Of a DNA stretch of 64,000 nt, positions 52,196-61,072 are shown piece by piece. Origin of the DNA: Nocardioides mangrovicus. GTDB lineage: Bacteria > Actinomycetota > Actinomycetes > Propionibacteriales > Nocardioidaceae. Location of the stretch: assembly GCF_003674065.1 (NCBI RefSeq), contig NZ_RDBE01000010.1, positions 400,809 through 464,808 on the forward strand, read 5' to 3'. Numbering within the stretch: position 1 is the stretch's first letter; each line of letters starts with the position of its first letter. Made by a program: the position numbers and the translations under genes. The notes under the pieces are model-generated. The model was not told the DNA's origin. It was given only the letters and a program-made list of their open reading frames with translations, and ran no database searches.

Positions 52196-52227
52196 GTTCC
52201 CCGCACGAGCGGGGAGTCGTGGGGAAC
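52196..52227. terminator. Stem-loop between convergent nei and purL
   Basis: TCCCCGC-ACGA-GCGGGGA (52197-52215) forms a 7-bp stem with a tetraloop. An alternative outer pairing is GTTCCCC with GGGGAAC (52196-52227). It fills most of the 61-bp gap between the two gene ends. Confidence 0.6.
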
Positions 52228-52231
52228 CCGC

Positions 52232-54505
52232 TCAGCCCAGCGCGGCCGGCAACGTCGCGCTCCAGGTCGCCTGCAGCTCCTCGACGCCGATGGAGAACCA
52301 GCCGCTGACCTCGAGGGTGTCGCCGATGGTGGTGCCCAGCTCGGTGGCCGGGACGCCGGCGGTGCGGGCGGCCTCGAGGAAGGCCGGCAGCTGCTGCGGC
52401 GCAAGGGTCACCAGGGCTCGGGCGGAGGACTCGGAGAACAGGCTGACGAAGGGGTCGTCGTCGGTCAGGGTGACCGCGGCGCCGACGCCGTGGCGGATGA
52501 CCGACTCGGCCAGCGCCTGCGCCAGGCCACCCTCGGAGAGGTCGTGCGCCGAGGTGAGCAGGCCGTCGCGGACGGCGTCGGCCAGGAGACCGGCCAGCGC
52601 CTGCTCGGCGGGCAGGTCGACGACGGGCGGGCGGCCGCCGAGGTGGTCGTGGACGACGTGGGCCCACTCGCTGCCGGAGAGCTCCTCGCGGGTCTCGCCG
52701 AGCAGCACGACGGTCTCGCCGGGCTCGACGAACCCCGAGCGCACGCGCCAGGTGACGTCGTCGATCACGCCGAGCACCGCGACCACCGGGGTGGGGAGGA
52801 TCGCGGTCTCGCCGGTCTGGTTGTAGAGGCTGACGTTGCCGCCGGTGACGGGCACGCCGAGCTCGAGGCACGCGTCCTTGAGGCCGCGGCAGGCCTCGGC
52901 GAACTGCCACATCACGGCAGGGTCCTCGGGCGAGCCGAAGTTGAGGCAGTCGCTCACGGCGAGCGGACGCGCACCGCTGGTGGCGACGTTGCGGTAGGAC
53001 TCGGCGAGCGCGAGCTGGGCGCCGGCGTACGGGTCGAGGCGGGCGTAGCGGCCGTTGCAGTCGGTGCTGACGGCGACGCCGAGGCCGGTGTGCTCGTCGA
53101 CGCGCACCAGGCCGGAGTCGTGCGGCTGGGCCAGCACCGTGTTGCCCTGCACGTAGCGGTCGTACTGGTCGGTGATCCAGGACTTGTCGCACAGGTTGGG
53201 GCTGCCCAGCAGCTGCAGCAGGGTCGCGCGCAGCTCCTCGCCGGTGTCGGGCCTCGGCAGCGCCTCGGCGGCGTCGGCCTGCAGCGTGTCCTGGCTCTGG
53301 GGCCGGGCGAACGGTCGCTCGTAGGTCGGGCCGTCGTGGGCCACCGAGCGCGGCGGCACGTCGACCACCCGCTCGCCGTGCCAGTCGACCTGGAGGTGGT
53401 CGCCGTCGGTGACCTCGCCGACGACGGTGGCGTCGACCTCCCACTTGGCGCAGATGGCCAAGAACGCCTCGACGTCGCCGGGCTCGACGACCGCCATCAT
53501 CCGCTCCTGGCTCTCGCTCATGAGGATCTCCTCGGGCGAGAGACTGGAGTCGCGCAGCGGCACGAGGTCCAGGTCGACGTGCATGCCGCCGTCGCCGGCG
53601 CTGGCCAGCTCCGAGGTCGCGCAGGAGAGCCCGGCGCCGCCGAGGTCCTGGATGCCGGCGACCAGGCCGGCGGCGAACAGCTCGAGCGTGCACTCGATGA
53701 GCAGCTTCTCCATGAAGGGGTCGCCCACCTGCACGCTGGGCCGCTTCGCCGGACCCGTCCCCCCGCCCGCCGACTCCGTGAAGGTCTCGCTGGCCAGCAC
53801 GCTGACGCCGCCGATGCCGTCGCCACCGGTGCGGGCGCCGTAGAGGATCACCTGGTTGCCGACGCCGGAGGCCTTGGCCAGGTGCAGGTCCTCGTGGCGC
53901 AGCACGCCGACGCACAGCGCGTTGACCAGCGGGTTGCCCAGGTAGGTGGGGTCGAAGACCGCCTCGCCGCCGATGTTGGGCAGGCCCAGGCAGTTGCCGT
54001 AGCCGCCGACGCCGGCGACGATCCCGGGCAGCACGCGGTGGGTGTCGGGCGCGTCGAGCGGGCCGAACCGGAGCGGGTCCATCACCGCCACCGGGCGAGC
54101 GCCCATGGCGAGGATGTCGCGGACGATGCCGCCGACGCCGGTGGCCGCCCCCTGGTAGGGCTCGACGTAGCTGGGGTGGTTGTGCGACTCGACCTTGAAG
54201 GTGACCGCATAGCCCTGGCCGATGTCGATGACGCCGGCGTTCTCGCCGATCCCGGCCAGCATCTTGCCCACCGGCGTCTCCTGCGGCAGCTCGCCGAACT
54301 GCTTGAGGTGCACCTTGGAGGACTTGTAGGAGCAGTGCTCGCTCCACATGACCGAGTACATGGCCAGCTCGGCCGAGGTCGGGCGGCGCCCGAGGATCTC
54401 GCGGATCCGCTGGTACTCCTCGGCCTTGAGCCCGAGCTCGGCCCAGGGCTGCTCGCGCTCGGGGTCCTGCGTGGCGACGGCGACGGTGTCCAGGCCGGAG
54501 GTCAC
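52232..54505 (-). CDS. purL: Phosphoribosylformylglycinamidine synthase, large subunit
   Basis: A 757-residue small-form PurL that works with PurS and PurQ to convert FGAR to [24 protein letters not shown] is the N-terminal catalytic block with the key His. [22 protein letters not shown] and [13 protein letters not shown] follow in the first half; [13 protein letters not shown] and [12 protein letters not shown] are the matching blocks of the second half. The short form lacks the glutaminase, which is PurQ here. GTG 54505 is 7 nt after TAGCGT (54513-54518 on the complement), so it is transcribed by itself without a leader. purQS lies 1.7 kb upstream, separated by a gene on the other strand. 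Confidence 0.95.
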   Translation of the reverse strand: MTSGLDTVAVATQDPEREQPWAELGLKAEEYQRIREILGRRPTSAELAMYSVMWSEHCSYKSSKVHLKQFGELPQETPVGKMLAGIGENAGVIDIGQGYAVTFKVESHNHPSYVEPYQGAATGVGGIVRDILAMGARPVAVMDPLRFGPLDAPDTHRVLPGIVAGVGGYGNCLGLPNIGGEAVFDPTYLGNPLVNALCVGVLRHEDLHLAKASGVGNQVILYGARTGGDGIGGVSVLASETFTESAGGGTGPAKRPSVQVGDPFMEKLLIECTLELFAAGLVAGIQDLGGAGLSCATSELASAGDGGMHVDLDLVPLRDSSLSPEEILMSESQERMMAVVEPGDVEAFLAICAKWEVDATVVGEVTDGDHLQVDWHGERVVDVPPRSVAHDGPTYERPFARPQSQDTLQADAAEALPRPDTGEELRATLLQLLGSPNLCDKSWITDQYDRYVQGNTVLAQPHDSGLVRVDEHTGLGVAVSTDCNGRYARLDPYAGAQLALAESYRNVATSGARPLAVSDCLNFGSPEDPAVMWQFAEACRGLKDACLELGVPVTGGNVSLYNQTGETAILPTPVVAVLGVIDDVTWRVRSGFVEPGETVVLLGETREELSGSEWAHVVHDHLGGRPPVVDLPAEQALAGLLADAVRDGLLTSAHDLSEGGLAQALAESVIRHGVGAAVTLTDDDPFVSLFSESSARALVTLAPQQLPAFLEAARTAGVPATELGTTIGDTLEVSGWFSIGVEELQATWSATLPAALG

Positions 54506-54512
54506 GCGGGGA

Positions 54513-54518
54513 ACGCTA
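54513..54518 (-). promoter_or_regulatory. purL -10 box (leaderless)
   Basis: TAGCGT on the minus strand, ending 7 nt before the purL GTG start. No space for a riboswitch or attenuator exists between it and the start codon. Confidence 0.5.
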
Positions 54519-54556
54519 TCCGGTCGACCGAGCCGACCGCGCGGGCGGCGGTGCAT

Positions 54557-54588
54557 GGGACCGGGAACGAGCATCCGAACCCGGTCCC
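54557..54588. other. 9-bp GC stem in the purL / DUF1906 intergenic region
   Basis: GGGACCGGG (54557-54565) pairs with CCCGGTCCC (54580-54588) around a 14-nt loop. It lies between divergent genes, so it is not an obvious terminator; it may be a regulatory fold or insulator. Confidence 0.35.
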
Positions 54589-54639
54589 CGATCTCGCCGT
54601 CCGGCGGGCGGCGGTGAATTACAAGAATGTAGTTAGACC

Positions 54640-54661
54640 ACTCGTCTGTTACTCGTGTGAC
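54640..54661 (+). promoter_or_regulatory. Period-11 direct repeats in an AT-richer promoter region
   Basis: ACTCGTCTGTT and ACTCGTGTGAC follow each other with an 11-bp period, and TGGTGTGGTTT continues the phase. GTTAC-N4-GTGAC is embedded. The stretch from 54614 to 54675 is markedly less GC-rich than its surroundings. This is the likely promoter/regulator site for the secreted DUF1906 protein. Confidence 0.4.
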
Positions 54662-54728
54662 TGGTGTGGTTTCCTCGTGGGGCCAGACGAACCTTTCGCC
54701 CGATTTTGCACCCGGAGACCTCTTCCCC

Positions 54729-56051
54729 ATGAGCCCCCGCTTGCCCGCTCGCGTCCTCGCCGGCCTCGCCGTGCTCGTCGCCACCTCGACGTCGCTGGTC
54801 GCGGCCGTACCCGCCCAGGCCGCGAACCCGGTGACGCCCGGCGACATCACCGGCTACGCCTTCGACCAGTGCAACGCGCCGTCGGCCGCAGCGATGGACA
54901 CCTGGATGGCGAAGTCGCCCTACCGCGGCGCCGGCATCTACATCTCCGGCGACTCCCGTGCGTGCAAGACGCAGGCCAACCTGACCCCCGACTGGGTCGC
55001 CCACACCCAGGCCACCGGCTGGCGGCTGCTGCCGCTGACGGTCGGCCCGCAGGCCGGGTGCGCCACCCGCTACTCCAACCAGGTCCGCATCAACGAGGCG
55101 ACCGCCAGCAACTACGCCGCCGCCCTGGCCCAAGGCAAGGCCGAGGCCGACAAGACCGTGGCCGCGGCGACCGCGCTGGGCATCTCGGCGGCTAGCACCA
55201 TGTGGTACGACCTCGAGGCCTACAACATCAAGGACGTCGCCTGCCGCGAGTCCGCCCTGCAGTTCCTCTCGGGCTGGACCCAGGAGCTGCACGCCAAGGG
55301 GTTCGCCTCGGGCGTCTACTCCAGCGCGGCCTCGGGCATCAAGGCGCTCTCCGACGCCCTGCAGACCCGCCCGACCGCCTTCACCTTCCCCGACCAGATC
55401 TGGGTCGCGGACTGGAACAACGCCGCGAACACGCACAGCGACTACATCCCCGACACGGTGTGGGGCAACCGGCAGCGGATCCACCAGTACAAGGGCGGTC
55501 ACAACGCCACCTACGGCGGAGTCACCATCAACATCGACAGCAACTGGATGGACCTCGGCCCCGTCACGACGGTGCTGAACTCCGCGCAGGTGTGCGCCGG
55601 CGTCAACCCGACGCTGAAGAACTACCAGACGCTGACCCCCTCGCACTCCAAGCCGATCTCGACCCGCGTGCTGCAGTGCCTGCTGACCCAGCAGGGCCTC
55701 TACTCCGCGCCGGTCACCGGCAGCTACGACGCCACCACCATCGCCGCCGTCAAGGCCTACCGGGCGCGCTACCGGTTCCCCGCCGGGACGACCTGGGGCC
55801 GCGCCCAGTGGATCTCGCTGCTGGCCAAGGGCCAGTCGCAGCCCTACATCGGCAAGCGCTGGCACAGCGACGCGCTCAAGCAGGTCCAGCGCGCCATCGT
55901 CGCCAGCAAGGCGGCCAAGCCGCTCATCACCGGCCGCAACGGCAAGTCGACCCAGAGCGCGATCCGGTCCTACCAGCGCGCGGTGGGGCTCAAGGCCACC
56001 GGGATCGTGAACAAGAAGCTGTGGCGCAAGCTCAACGCCGGGAAGTACTGA
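54729..56051 (+). CDS. Secreted DUF1906 (glycoside-hydrolase-like) protein with peptidoglycan-binding C-terminus
   Basis: A 440-residue exported protein. Residues 1-34 are a signal peptide ([23 protein letters not shown]). Residues about 38-270 are a DUF1906 domain, a TIM-barrel related to GH25-like hydrolases and mycobacterial Rv2525c: [55 protein letters not shown] with an acidic pair and VADWNN. The C-terminal 150 residues contain two PG-binding-like helical units ([24 protein letters not shown]..., and [19 protein letters not shown]). It likely acts on the cell wall; activity is unproven. ATG 54729 has GGAGA upstream. Confidence 0.83.
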   Translation: MSPRLPARVLAGLAVLVATSTSLVAAVPAQAANPVTPGDITGYAFDQCNAPSAAAMDTWMAKSPYRGAGIYISGDSRACKTQANLTPDWVAHTQATGWRLLPLTVGPQAGCATRYSNQVRINEATASNYAAALAQGKAEADKTVAAATALGISAASTMWYDLEAYNIKDVACRESALQFLSGWTQELHAKGFASGVYSSAASGIKALSDALQTRPTAFTFPDQIWVADWNNAANTHSDYIPDTVWGNRQRIHQYKGGHNATYGGVTINIDSNWMDLGPVTTVLNSAQVCAGVNPTLKNYQTLTPSHSKPISTRVLQCLLTQQGLYSAPVTGSYDATTIAAVKAYRARYRFPAGTTWGRAQWISLLAKGQSQPYIGKRWHSDALKQVQRAIVASKAAKPLITGRNGKSTQSAIRSYQRAVGLKATGIVNKKLWRKLNAGKY

Positions 56052-56054
56052 GCC

Positions 56055-56094
56055 GGTGGACGGTTTCCCCGCCTGGGCGGGGAAACCGTCCACC
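56055..56094 (+). terminator. Very strong stem-loop terminator
   Basis: A 19-bp perfect inverted repeat (56055-56073 with 56076-56094) starting 4 nt after the stop of the DUF1906 gene. It is the longest perfect stem seen in the window. It also faces the 3' end of purQ, 71 bp away. Confidence 0.85.
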
Positions 56095-56164
56095 ACACCT
56101 GGGCGAACCGGGCAGCACGGGGCGGTTTGCTCCCGCGCGCCCGATAAGCCGGTTCGATGAAGAC

Positions 56165-56833
56165 TCAGGACACCAGCGAGCGCAGCACCGAGGTGAAGAA
56201 CCCGAGGCCGTCGGTGCCCGGGCCGCAGAGGTCGTCCACGGCGTGCTCGGGGTGGGGCATGAGGCCGACGACGTTGCCGCGCTCGTTGCTGACGCCGGCG
56301 ATGTCGCGCAGCGAGCCGTTCGGGTTGCCGGCCACGTAGCGGGCCACGACCCGGCCCTCTCCTTCGAGGCGGTCGAGGGTCTCGGCGTCGGCGACGTAGC
56401 AGCCCTCACCGTTCTTGAGCACGATCGTGACCTCCTCGCCGGCGACGTAACGAGAGGTCCAGGCGGTCCGCGTGCTCTCGATGCGCACCCGCTGGTCCAG
56501 GCAGCCGAAGCGGCGCCGCTCGTTGCGGATCAGCGCACCCGGGAGCAGGTGCGACTCGCACAGGATCTGGAAGCCGTTGCAGATGCCGAGCACCGGCATA
56601 CCGCCGGCCGCCTGCTCGACGACCTGCTCCATCACCGGCGAGAACCGGCTGATCGCACCGCAGCGCAGGTAGTCGCCGTAGGAGAAGCCGCCGGGCAGCA
56701 CCACGGCGTCGACGCCGTGCAGGTCGGCCTCGCCGTGCCACAGCGCCACCGCCTCGCCGCCGGCCAGCCGCACGGCCCGGGCGGCGTCGACGTCGTCGAG
56801 CGAGCCCGGGAAGGTGACGACGCCGATCCTCAC
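56165..56833 (-). CDS. purQ: Phosphoribosylformylglycinamidine synthase, glutaminase subunit
   Basis: A 222-residue class I glutamine amidotransferase supplying ammonia to Pur[19 protein letters not shown] is the N-terminal GATase block, C85 in [10 protein letters not shown] the nucleophile, and [11 protein letters not shown] carries the catalytic His and Glu near the C-terminus. GTG 56833 overlaps the purS stop by 4 nt (GTGA), so the two subunits are made together. Confidence 0.95.
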   Translation of the reverse strand: MRIGVVTFPGSLDDVDAARAVRLAGGEAVALWHGEADLHGVDAVVLPGGFSYGDYLRCGAISRFSPVMEQVVEQAAGGMPVLGICNGFQILCESHLLPGALIRNERRRFGCLDQRVRIESTRTAWTSRYVAGEEVTIVLKNGEGCYVADAETLDRLEGEGRVVARYVAGNPNGSLRDIAGVSNERGNVVGLMPHPEHAVDDLCGPGTDGLGFFTSVLRSLVS

Positions 56834-57075
56834 TCGACGACCGTCACGGCGTAGTTCTCGATGACCGGGTTCGACAGCAGCGTCTCGGCCATCTGGTGGA
56901 CCTCGGCCAGCCGGTCCTCGGTGGCCTCGCCCTCCAGCTCGAGCTCGAACCGCTTGCCCTGGCGGACGTCGACGACACCGCTGAAGCCGAGCCGCGGGAG
57001 CGCACCGTGGACGGCCTTGCCCTGGGGGTCGAGGATCTCCGGCTTGGGCATCACGTCGACGACCACTCGCACCAT
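56830..57075 (-). CDS. purS: Phosphoribosylformylglycinamidine synthase, PurS subunit
   Basis: An 81-residue structural subunit needed to join PurL and Pur[30 protein letters not shown] is the family's N-terminal strand and helix; [15 protein letters not shown] and [12 protein letters not shown] complete the fold. ATG 57075 is 7 nt after TAGGAT (57083-57088 on the complement), indicating a leaderless purS-purQ message. Confidence 0.94.
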   Translation of the reverse strand: MVRVVVDVMPKPEILDPQGKAVHGALPRLGFSGVVDVRQGKRFELELEGEATEDRLAEVHQMAETLLSNPVIENYAVTVVE

Positions 57076-57082
57076 GACGCCG

Positions 57083-57088
57083 ATCCTA
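57083..57088 (-). promoter_or_regulatory. purS -10 box (leaderless)
   Basis: TAGGAT on the minus strand, ending 7 nt before ATG of purS and located just downstream of the LCP gene stop (57097). It lets purSQ be transcribed separately from the LCP gene. Confidence 0.5.
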
Positions 57089-57096
57089 GAGGGAGC

Positions 57097-58581
57097 TCAT
57101 TCGATGCTGCTGTCGGCCTGGGCGTCGGTCTCGGGGTGGTAGCCGCAGTCGTCGGTGGTGCTCGTGGCGGCGGTGGAGTCGGTGGGAGTCGACGTGGCAC
57201 CGGCCGACGGCGAGGCGGACGGCGTCGAGCTCGGCGTCGAGCTGGCCGCGACCTGCGGGTGGTGCTTGGCCCACAGCCGCGGGTAGAGCGCCTTGTAGAC
57301 CGCCTGGTGCACGACGCTGAAGTCGGGGTCGTTGGGGTCGAACTGCGCCGAGCGGCTGAACACCACCGAGCGCAGCGGCTGCTGCTTCATCTTCAACGCG
57401 AGCTCGACGAACGCCGGCAGCAGCCGCTGCGGGATGTCGGTCCGCATGATCTTCTGCGCGGCGTGCGCCAGCCGGGTGTAGCGCTCGAGCAACCGGGCCG
57501 GTGACGCCTCGTCGACGATGGCCTGGATGGCGCATCGCTGCCGGTCCATGCGCAGGTAGTCGCTCAGCCCGTAGCGCCCGCGGGTGAACCACAGCGCGTG
57601 GAAACCGTCGAGGTGCTGGTTGGCGCCGGGCTCGATGTAGCCGGTCGGCGGGATGTTCTTGTCGTCGTTGCCGTTGATCGGCACCGGGTAGTTGACGTTG
57701 ACGGTGATGCCGCCGATGGCGTCGACGATCTGCTGGAAGCCGTGCAGGTTGACCAGCACGTAGTAGTCGACCGGGATGCCCAGGGCGCCCTCCACCGCCT
57801 CCTTGACCGCGTCGGCGCCCTCGTTGTCGCTCTTGCCGAGGATGCCGGGGTTGTACGCCGGCACGTTGCGGTAGATGGCGTTGAGCATCGACTCCCCCGG
57901 CGAGGAGCCCTCGATGAACCCGTCGGGGTACTTCGCGTGGAGCGGGCTGTCCTTCGGGAACGGGACGTTGCGCAGGTTGCGCGGCAGCCCGAACATCACC
58001 GTCCGCCCGGTGCGGGTGTCGATGCTGACCAGCTCGACGGAGTCGGTGCGGATGCCGGTGCGCCCCACCCCGCCGTCACCGCCGAGGAGCAGCACGTTGA
58101 CCCGCTTCTTGTTGCCCCAGCGGCTCTTCTTGGTGGCGCGGATCGTCGGGGTGGTGGCGGTGTGCTCGTTGGTGACGACGGCGTTGATGGTCTGGCGCTG
58201 CACCATCGAGTAGTAGGAGGTGGTGGCCAGGGGGGCGGTGACCAGCACGCCGAGCACCATCGTCATCGCGGCGCCGATGAAGCGCTGCGGGCGGGTGGGC
58301 CGCAGCGGCCGGGTGCGCATGTACGTGGCCAGCAGCACCGTCAGCCAGGCGACCAGCAGCAGCCCGGAGGCCACCGCGATCACCATCAGCGTGCTCGGCA
58401 CGACCGCGAACCGGGCCAGCGAGAGCCCCTGGGACCGCACGTAGAGCGCGGCCACGATCCCGAGCACGACCATGGGGACGACGACGACGCCGATGGTCCA
58501 GCGCACGCTGCGCCCGAAGCTGCGCGGGGCGAGCAGCCGCCGCGCGCCTGCGCGATGCGTCGCCTCCGGTCGTCCGCCCAC
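57097..58581 (-). CDS. LCP (LytR-CpsA-Psr) family cell-wall ligase
   Basis: A 494-residue membrane enzyme that attaches polymers (arabinogalactan-like or teichoic-type glycans) from lipid carriers to peptidoglycan outside the cell. Three membrane helices occupy about 25-125. The LCP domain (about 165-390) includes NVLLLGGDGG, GIRTDSVELVSIDTRTGR with the conserved Arg/Asp, FGLPRNLRNVP and ADAVKEAVEGALGIPVDYYVLVNLHGF. A Ser/Thr-Pro tail follows. GTG 58581 is 8 nt after TAGGAT (58590-58595). It precedes purS on the same strand by 21 nt. Confidence 0.88.
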   Translation of the reverse strand: MGGRPEATHRAGARRLLAPRSFGRSVRWTIGVVVVPMVVLGIVAALYVRSQGLSLARFAVVPSTLMVIAVASGLLLVAWLTVLLATYMRTRPLRPTRPQRFIGAAMTMVLGVLVTAPLATTSYYSMVQRQTINAVVTNEHTATTPTIRATKKSRWGNKKRVNVLLLGGDGGVGRTGIRTDSVELVSIDTRTGRTVMFGLPRNLRNVPFPKDSPLHAKYPDGFIEGSSPGESMLNAIYRNVPAYNPGILGKSDNEGADAVKEAVEGALGIPVDYYVLVNLHGFQQIVDAIGGITVNVNYPVPINGNDDKNIPPTGYIEPGANQHLDGFHALWFTRGRYGLSDYLRMDRQRCAIQAIVDEASPARLLERYTRLAHAAQKIMRTDIPQRLLPAFVELALKMKQQPLRSVVFSRSAQFDPNDPDFSVVHQAVYKALYPRLWAKHHPQVAASSTPSSTPSASPSAGATSTPTDSTAATSTTDDCGYHPETDAQADSSIE

Positions 58582-58606
58582 GGGCCGGAATCCTAGACCG
58601 GTTTCC

Positions 58607-59041
58607 TCAGCGGCCCGAGCGCTCGGCGAGAATCTGTGCGGCCCGCCGCAGGTCGGCCCGGACCGCGGGCACGGAAGCCCTGGTCAGCGCCACGCTGAGC
58701 GCCGCGGGCACGTACGGCAGGTGGATCGCGAAGCGGAAGCCGACCTCGCAGCCGCCGTCGTGCTCGAGCAGCTCGAGCGACAGGTAGGCACGCACCCCAC
58801 GCCACTCGCCGTGCTCGGCCCAGAAGTCGTAGGGCTCGTAGGCCTTGGTGCGCATCCGTGGCCGCAGGCCCGGCTTGGTGACGTCGGTCCAGGTCTGGCC
58901 GTTGCCGACCTCGCCCACCACGTCCTCGACCCGGCGCAGGCTGGCCTGCCACTGCGCCCGGTTGGCGGGGTCGGCCAGGTAGTCGAAGGCCGTCTCGCGC
59001 GGTACCGCGAAGCGGACGGTCCCGCCGGCGGCGCCCTTCAC
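58607..59041 (-). CDS. SRPBCC-family protein
   Basis: A 144-residue START-like (polyketide cyclase/dehydrase) protein. VRFAVPRETAFDYLADPANRAQWQASL is the usual first helix and strand, LELLEHDGGCEVGFRF a central strand pair and AALSVALTRASVPAVRADLRRAAQIL the long C-terminal helix that closes the hydrophobic cavity. It probably binds a small hydrophobic ligand; function unknown. It follows purC after 10 nt on the same strand, so it is probably co-transcribed with it. Confidence 0.8.
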   Translation of the reverse strand: MKGAAGGTVRFAVPRETAFDYLADPANRAQWQASLRRVEDVVGEVGNGQTWTDVTKPGLRPRMRTKAYEPYDFWAEHGEWRGVRAYLSLELLEHDGGCEVGFRFAIHLPYVPAALSVALTRASVPAVRADLRRAAQILAERSGR

Positions 59042-59051
59042 GGCCCCACCC

Positions 59052-59945
59052 TCACCAGGACTCGCCGGTCAGCAGCTCGAACGCCTCGACGTAGCGCGCC
59101 CGGGTGCGCTCGACGACCTCGTCGGGAAGCGCCGGCGGACGGTCGCCGGAGGTGCGGTCCCAGCCGCTCTCGCGCATGAGCCAGCCGCGGACGATGTCCT
59201 TGTCGAAGGAGGGCTGCGGACGGCCCGGCTCCCACTCCGAGGTCGCCCAGAAGCGGCTGGAGTCGGGGGTGAGGACCTCGTCGGCCAGCACCACGCGGCC
59301 GTCGTCGCGGCGGCCGAACTCGAACTTGGTGTCGGCCAGCAGGATGCCGCGCTCGCGGGCCATGTCGGCGGCGGTCGTGTAGACGCGCAGGGTGAGGTCG
59401 CGCAGCTCCTCGGCCGCGGCCGGCCCGACCTCGCGCGCGACCGCGTCGTAGGTCATCGCCTCGTCGTGCTCGCCCACCTCGCCCTTGGTGGTCGGGGTGA
59501 AGATCGCCTCGGGCAGCCGGCTGCCGTCGCTGAGACCGTCGGGCAGCGCGATCCCGCACACCTCGCCCGACACCTCGTACTCGCGCAGACCGGAGCCGCT
59601 GAGGTAGCCGCGCGCGACGCACTCCACCGGGTACATGGCCAGCTGCTCGCAGACCACGGCCCGCCCGGCGACGGCAGCGGGGACGTCGGTGGACACGACG
59701 TGGTTGGCCACGACGTCGCGCAGCCGCTCGAACCACCACAGCGACATCCGGGTCAAGATCGCGCCCTTGTCGGGGATCGTGGTCTCGAGCACGTAGTCGA
59801 AGGCGCTGATCCGGTCGCTGGCCACCATCAGCAGCCGGCCGGCGTAGTCGCCGTCGGTGAAGCGGTAGAGGTCGCGCACCTTGCCGGAGTGCACGTGCTC
59901 GGTGCCCGGGATGCTCGGTGCCGGCGGGATGTTCGGGTCGGCCAC
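59052..59945 (-). CDS. purC: Phosphoribosylaminoimidazole-succinocarboxamide synthase
   Basis: A 297-residue ATP-dependent ligase joining aspartate to CAIR to form SAICAR. VHSGKVRDLYRF is the N-terminal ATP-binding (G[KR]VRD) motif. VASDRISAFDYVL, VECVARGYLSGSGLREY and LADTKFEFG are conserved blocks, with DEVLTPDSSRFW at the C-terminal end. The length matches the eukaryote-like/actinobacterial form. GTG 59945 is 6 nt after TAGGCT (59952-59957), a leaderless start. Confidence 0.95.
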   Translation of the reverse strand: MADPNIPPAPSIPGTEHVHSGKVRDLYRFTDGDYAGRLLMVASDRISAFDYVLETTIPDKGAILTRMSLWWFERLRDVVANHVVSTDVPAAVAGRAVVCEQLAMYPVECVARGYLSGSGLREYEVSGEVCGIALPDGLSDGSRLPEAIFTPTTKGEVGEHDEAMTYDAVAREVGPAAAEELRDLTLRVYTTAADMARERGILLADTKFEFGRRDDGRVVLADEVLTPDSSRFWATSEWEPGRPQPSFDKDIVRGWLMRESGWDRTSGDRPPALPDEVVERTRARYVEAFELLTGESW

Positions 59946-59951
59946 GGCACG

Positions 59952-59957
59952 AGCCTA
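59952..59957 (-). promoter_or_regulatory. purC -10 box (leaderless)
   Basis: TAGGCT on the minus strand ends 6 nt before the purC GTG. It lies 12 bp from the start of the inverted repeat at 59969. Confidence 0.5.
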
Positions 59958-59968
59958 GAACGTCCACC

Positions 59969-60059
59969 GGGGTGCGCCTACCGCGCACGTGCGACGACGG
60001 CGCACGAATGCGCGGGGAATCGACGCGCCGGCTGCGCAGGTGTGCGGTTGGCGCACCCC
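59969..60059. repeat. Inverted repeat with clustered GCGCAC motifs between purC and sulfotransferase
   Basis: GGGGTGCGCC (59969-59978) and GGCGCACCCC (60050-60059) are perfect inverted copies 91 bp end to end. Between them GCGCAC or its complement recurs several times in both orientations, along with related TGCGCA/TGCGCG forms. No gene is visible in this 151-bp gap. It could fold as a cruciform or bind a regulator several times. Confidence 0.5.
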
Positions 60060-60083
60060 CATGCAGTTTCTCGATCGATTCAG

Positions 60084-60089
60084 TAGTCT
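60084..60089 (+). promoter_or_regulatory. Sulfotransferase -10 box (leaderless)
   Basis: TAGTCT ends 7 nt before ATG 60097. This favours ATG 60097 over the in-frame ATG at 60061. Confidence 0.5.
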
Positions 60090-60096
60090 TACCCGC

Positions 60097-61068
60097 ATGC
60101 GCGCCCCGCAGCCCGACTTCCTCCTCGTCGGCGCCCCCAAGGCGGGCACGACCGCGCTCCACGCGGCCCTCGCGCTGCACCCGCAGGTCTTCGTCAGCGA
60201 CCCGAAGGAGCCGAAGTACTGGCTCTGCGACGACGCCCCGCCGCCGGCCTGGCGGGGTCCGGGCGACGCGCACTCCCAGCAGGAGTGGACCTGGCGCCGC
60301 CAGGAGTACAGCCGGCTCTTCGAGCCCGCGCCGGCCGACGCGGTCCGCGGCGAGAGCACGCCGTTCTACCTGTGGAGCCGCGGCGCGCACCGTCGCATCG
60401 GCGAGCAGCTGCCCGACGTCAAGGTGATCGCGGTGGTGCGCGACCCGGTCGACCGGGCCTACAGCAACTGGATGCACCTGTGGTCCGACGGCTTGGAGCC
60501 CGAGGCCGACTTCATGACGGCGTTCGCGCTGCAGGACGAGCGGGTGGCCGCCGGGTGGGCTCCGTTCTGGCGCTACCGCGAGCTGGGGCTCTACGGCGAG
60601 CAGCTCGCCCACCTCCACCGCTACGTCGACCCCGCGCAGGTCCTGGTGGTGCGCTACCGCGACATCGTCGACGACCCGCCCGCCACCTTCGACCGCGTGG
60701 CGCGCTTCCTCGGCATCGCCGAGGGGCAGGTGGGCTCCGTGCCGCGCGACAACTCCAAGCCGTTCGTGGAGCCCGGCTGGCGCCCGCGGGTGTTCGGCCC
60801 GGCGGTCCGAGCGGGGGCGTGGGCGGGCCAGTTCGTGCCGCCACAGGTCTGGCGCCGGGTCAGCGTGCCGGTGATCCAGCAGCTGCGCAGCTCCGACGAC
60901 GCCCACCGCCCGATGCTCACCCCCGGTGAGCGCGCTCGGCTGGTCCCGTGCTTCGCCGACGACGTCGCGCTGCTCTCGACGATCACCGGCGAGGACTACT
61001 CCGACTGGCTCTCCGAGGAGGCCAAGGGATCGTTCGCACAGCGCGCCAAGGCCGCCGGCGCCACGTAG
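60097..61068 (+). CDS. PAPS-dependent sulfotransferase
   Basis: A 323-residue cytoplasmic enzyme that transfers sulfate from PAPS to a hydroxyl of an unknown acceptor. GAPKAGTT at residues 12-19 is the 5'-phosphosulfate loop. VIAVVRDPVDRAYSNWMHLW is the 3'-phosphate motif, and VVRYRDIVDDPPATFDRVARFLG is the third conserved block, as in heparan- and Stf-type sulfotransferases. No PAPS synthesis genes are near. It converges on the glycosidase-like gene with 4 bp between the ends. Confidence 0.87.
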   Translation: MRAPQPDFLLVGAPKAGTTALHAALALHPQVFVSDPKEPKYWLCDDAPPPAWRGPGDAHSQQEWTWRRQEYSRLFEPAPADAVRGESTPFYLWSRGAHRRIGEQLPDVKVIAVVRDPVDRAYSNWMHLWSDGLEPEADFMTAFALQDERVAAGWAPFWRYRELGLYGEQLAHLHRYVDPAQVLVVRYRDIVDDPPATFDRVARFLGIAEGQVGSVPRDNSKPFVEPGWRPRVFGPAVRAGAWAGQFVPPQVWRRVSVPVIQQLRSSDDAHRPMLTPGERARLVPCFADDVALLSTITGEDYSDWLSEEAKGSFAQRAKAAGAT

Positions 61069-61072
61069 GCGC

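Noticed and set aside
54506-54728. Purine riboswitch or attenuator before purL or the other pur genes
   Set aside because: The -10 boxes lie 6-7 nt before the start codons, leaving no leader; I saw no purine riboswitch pattern. The 54557-54588 stem lies upstream of the promoter.
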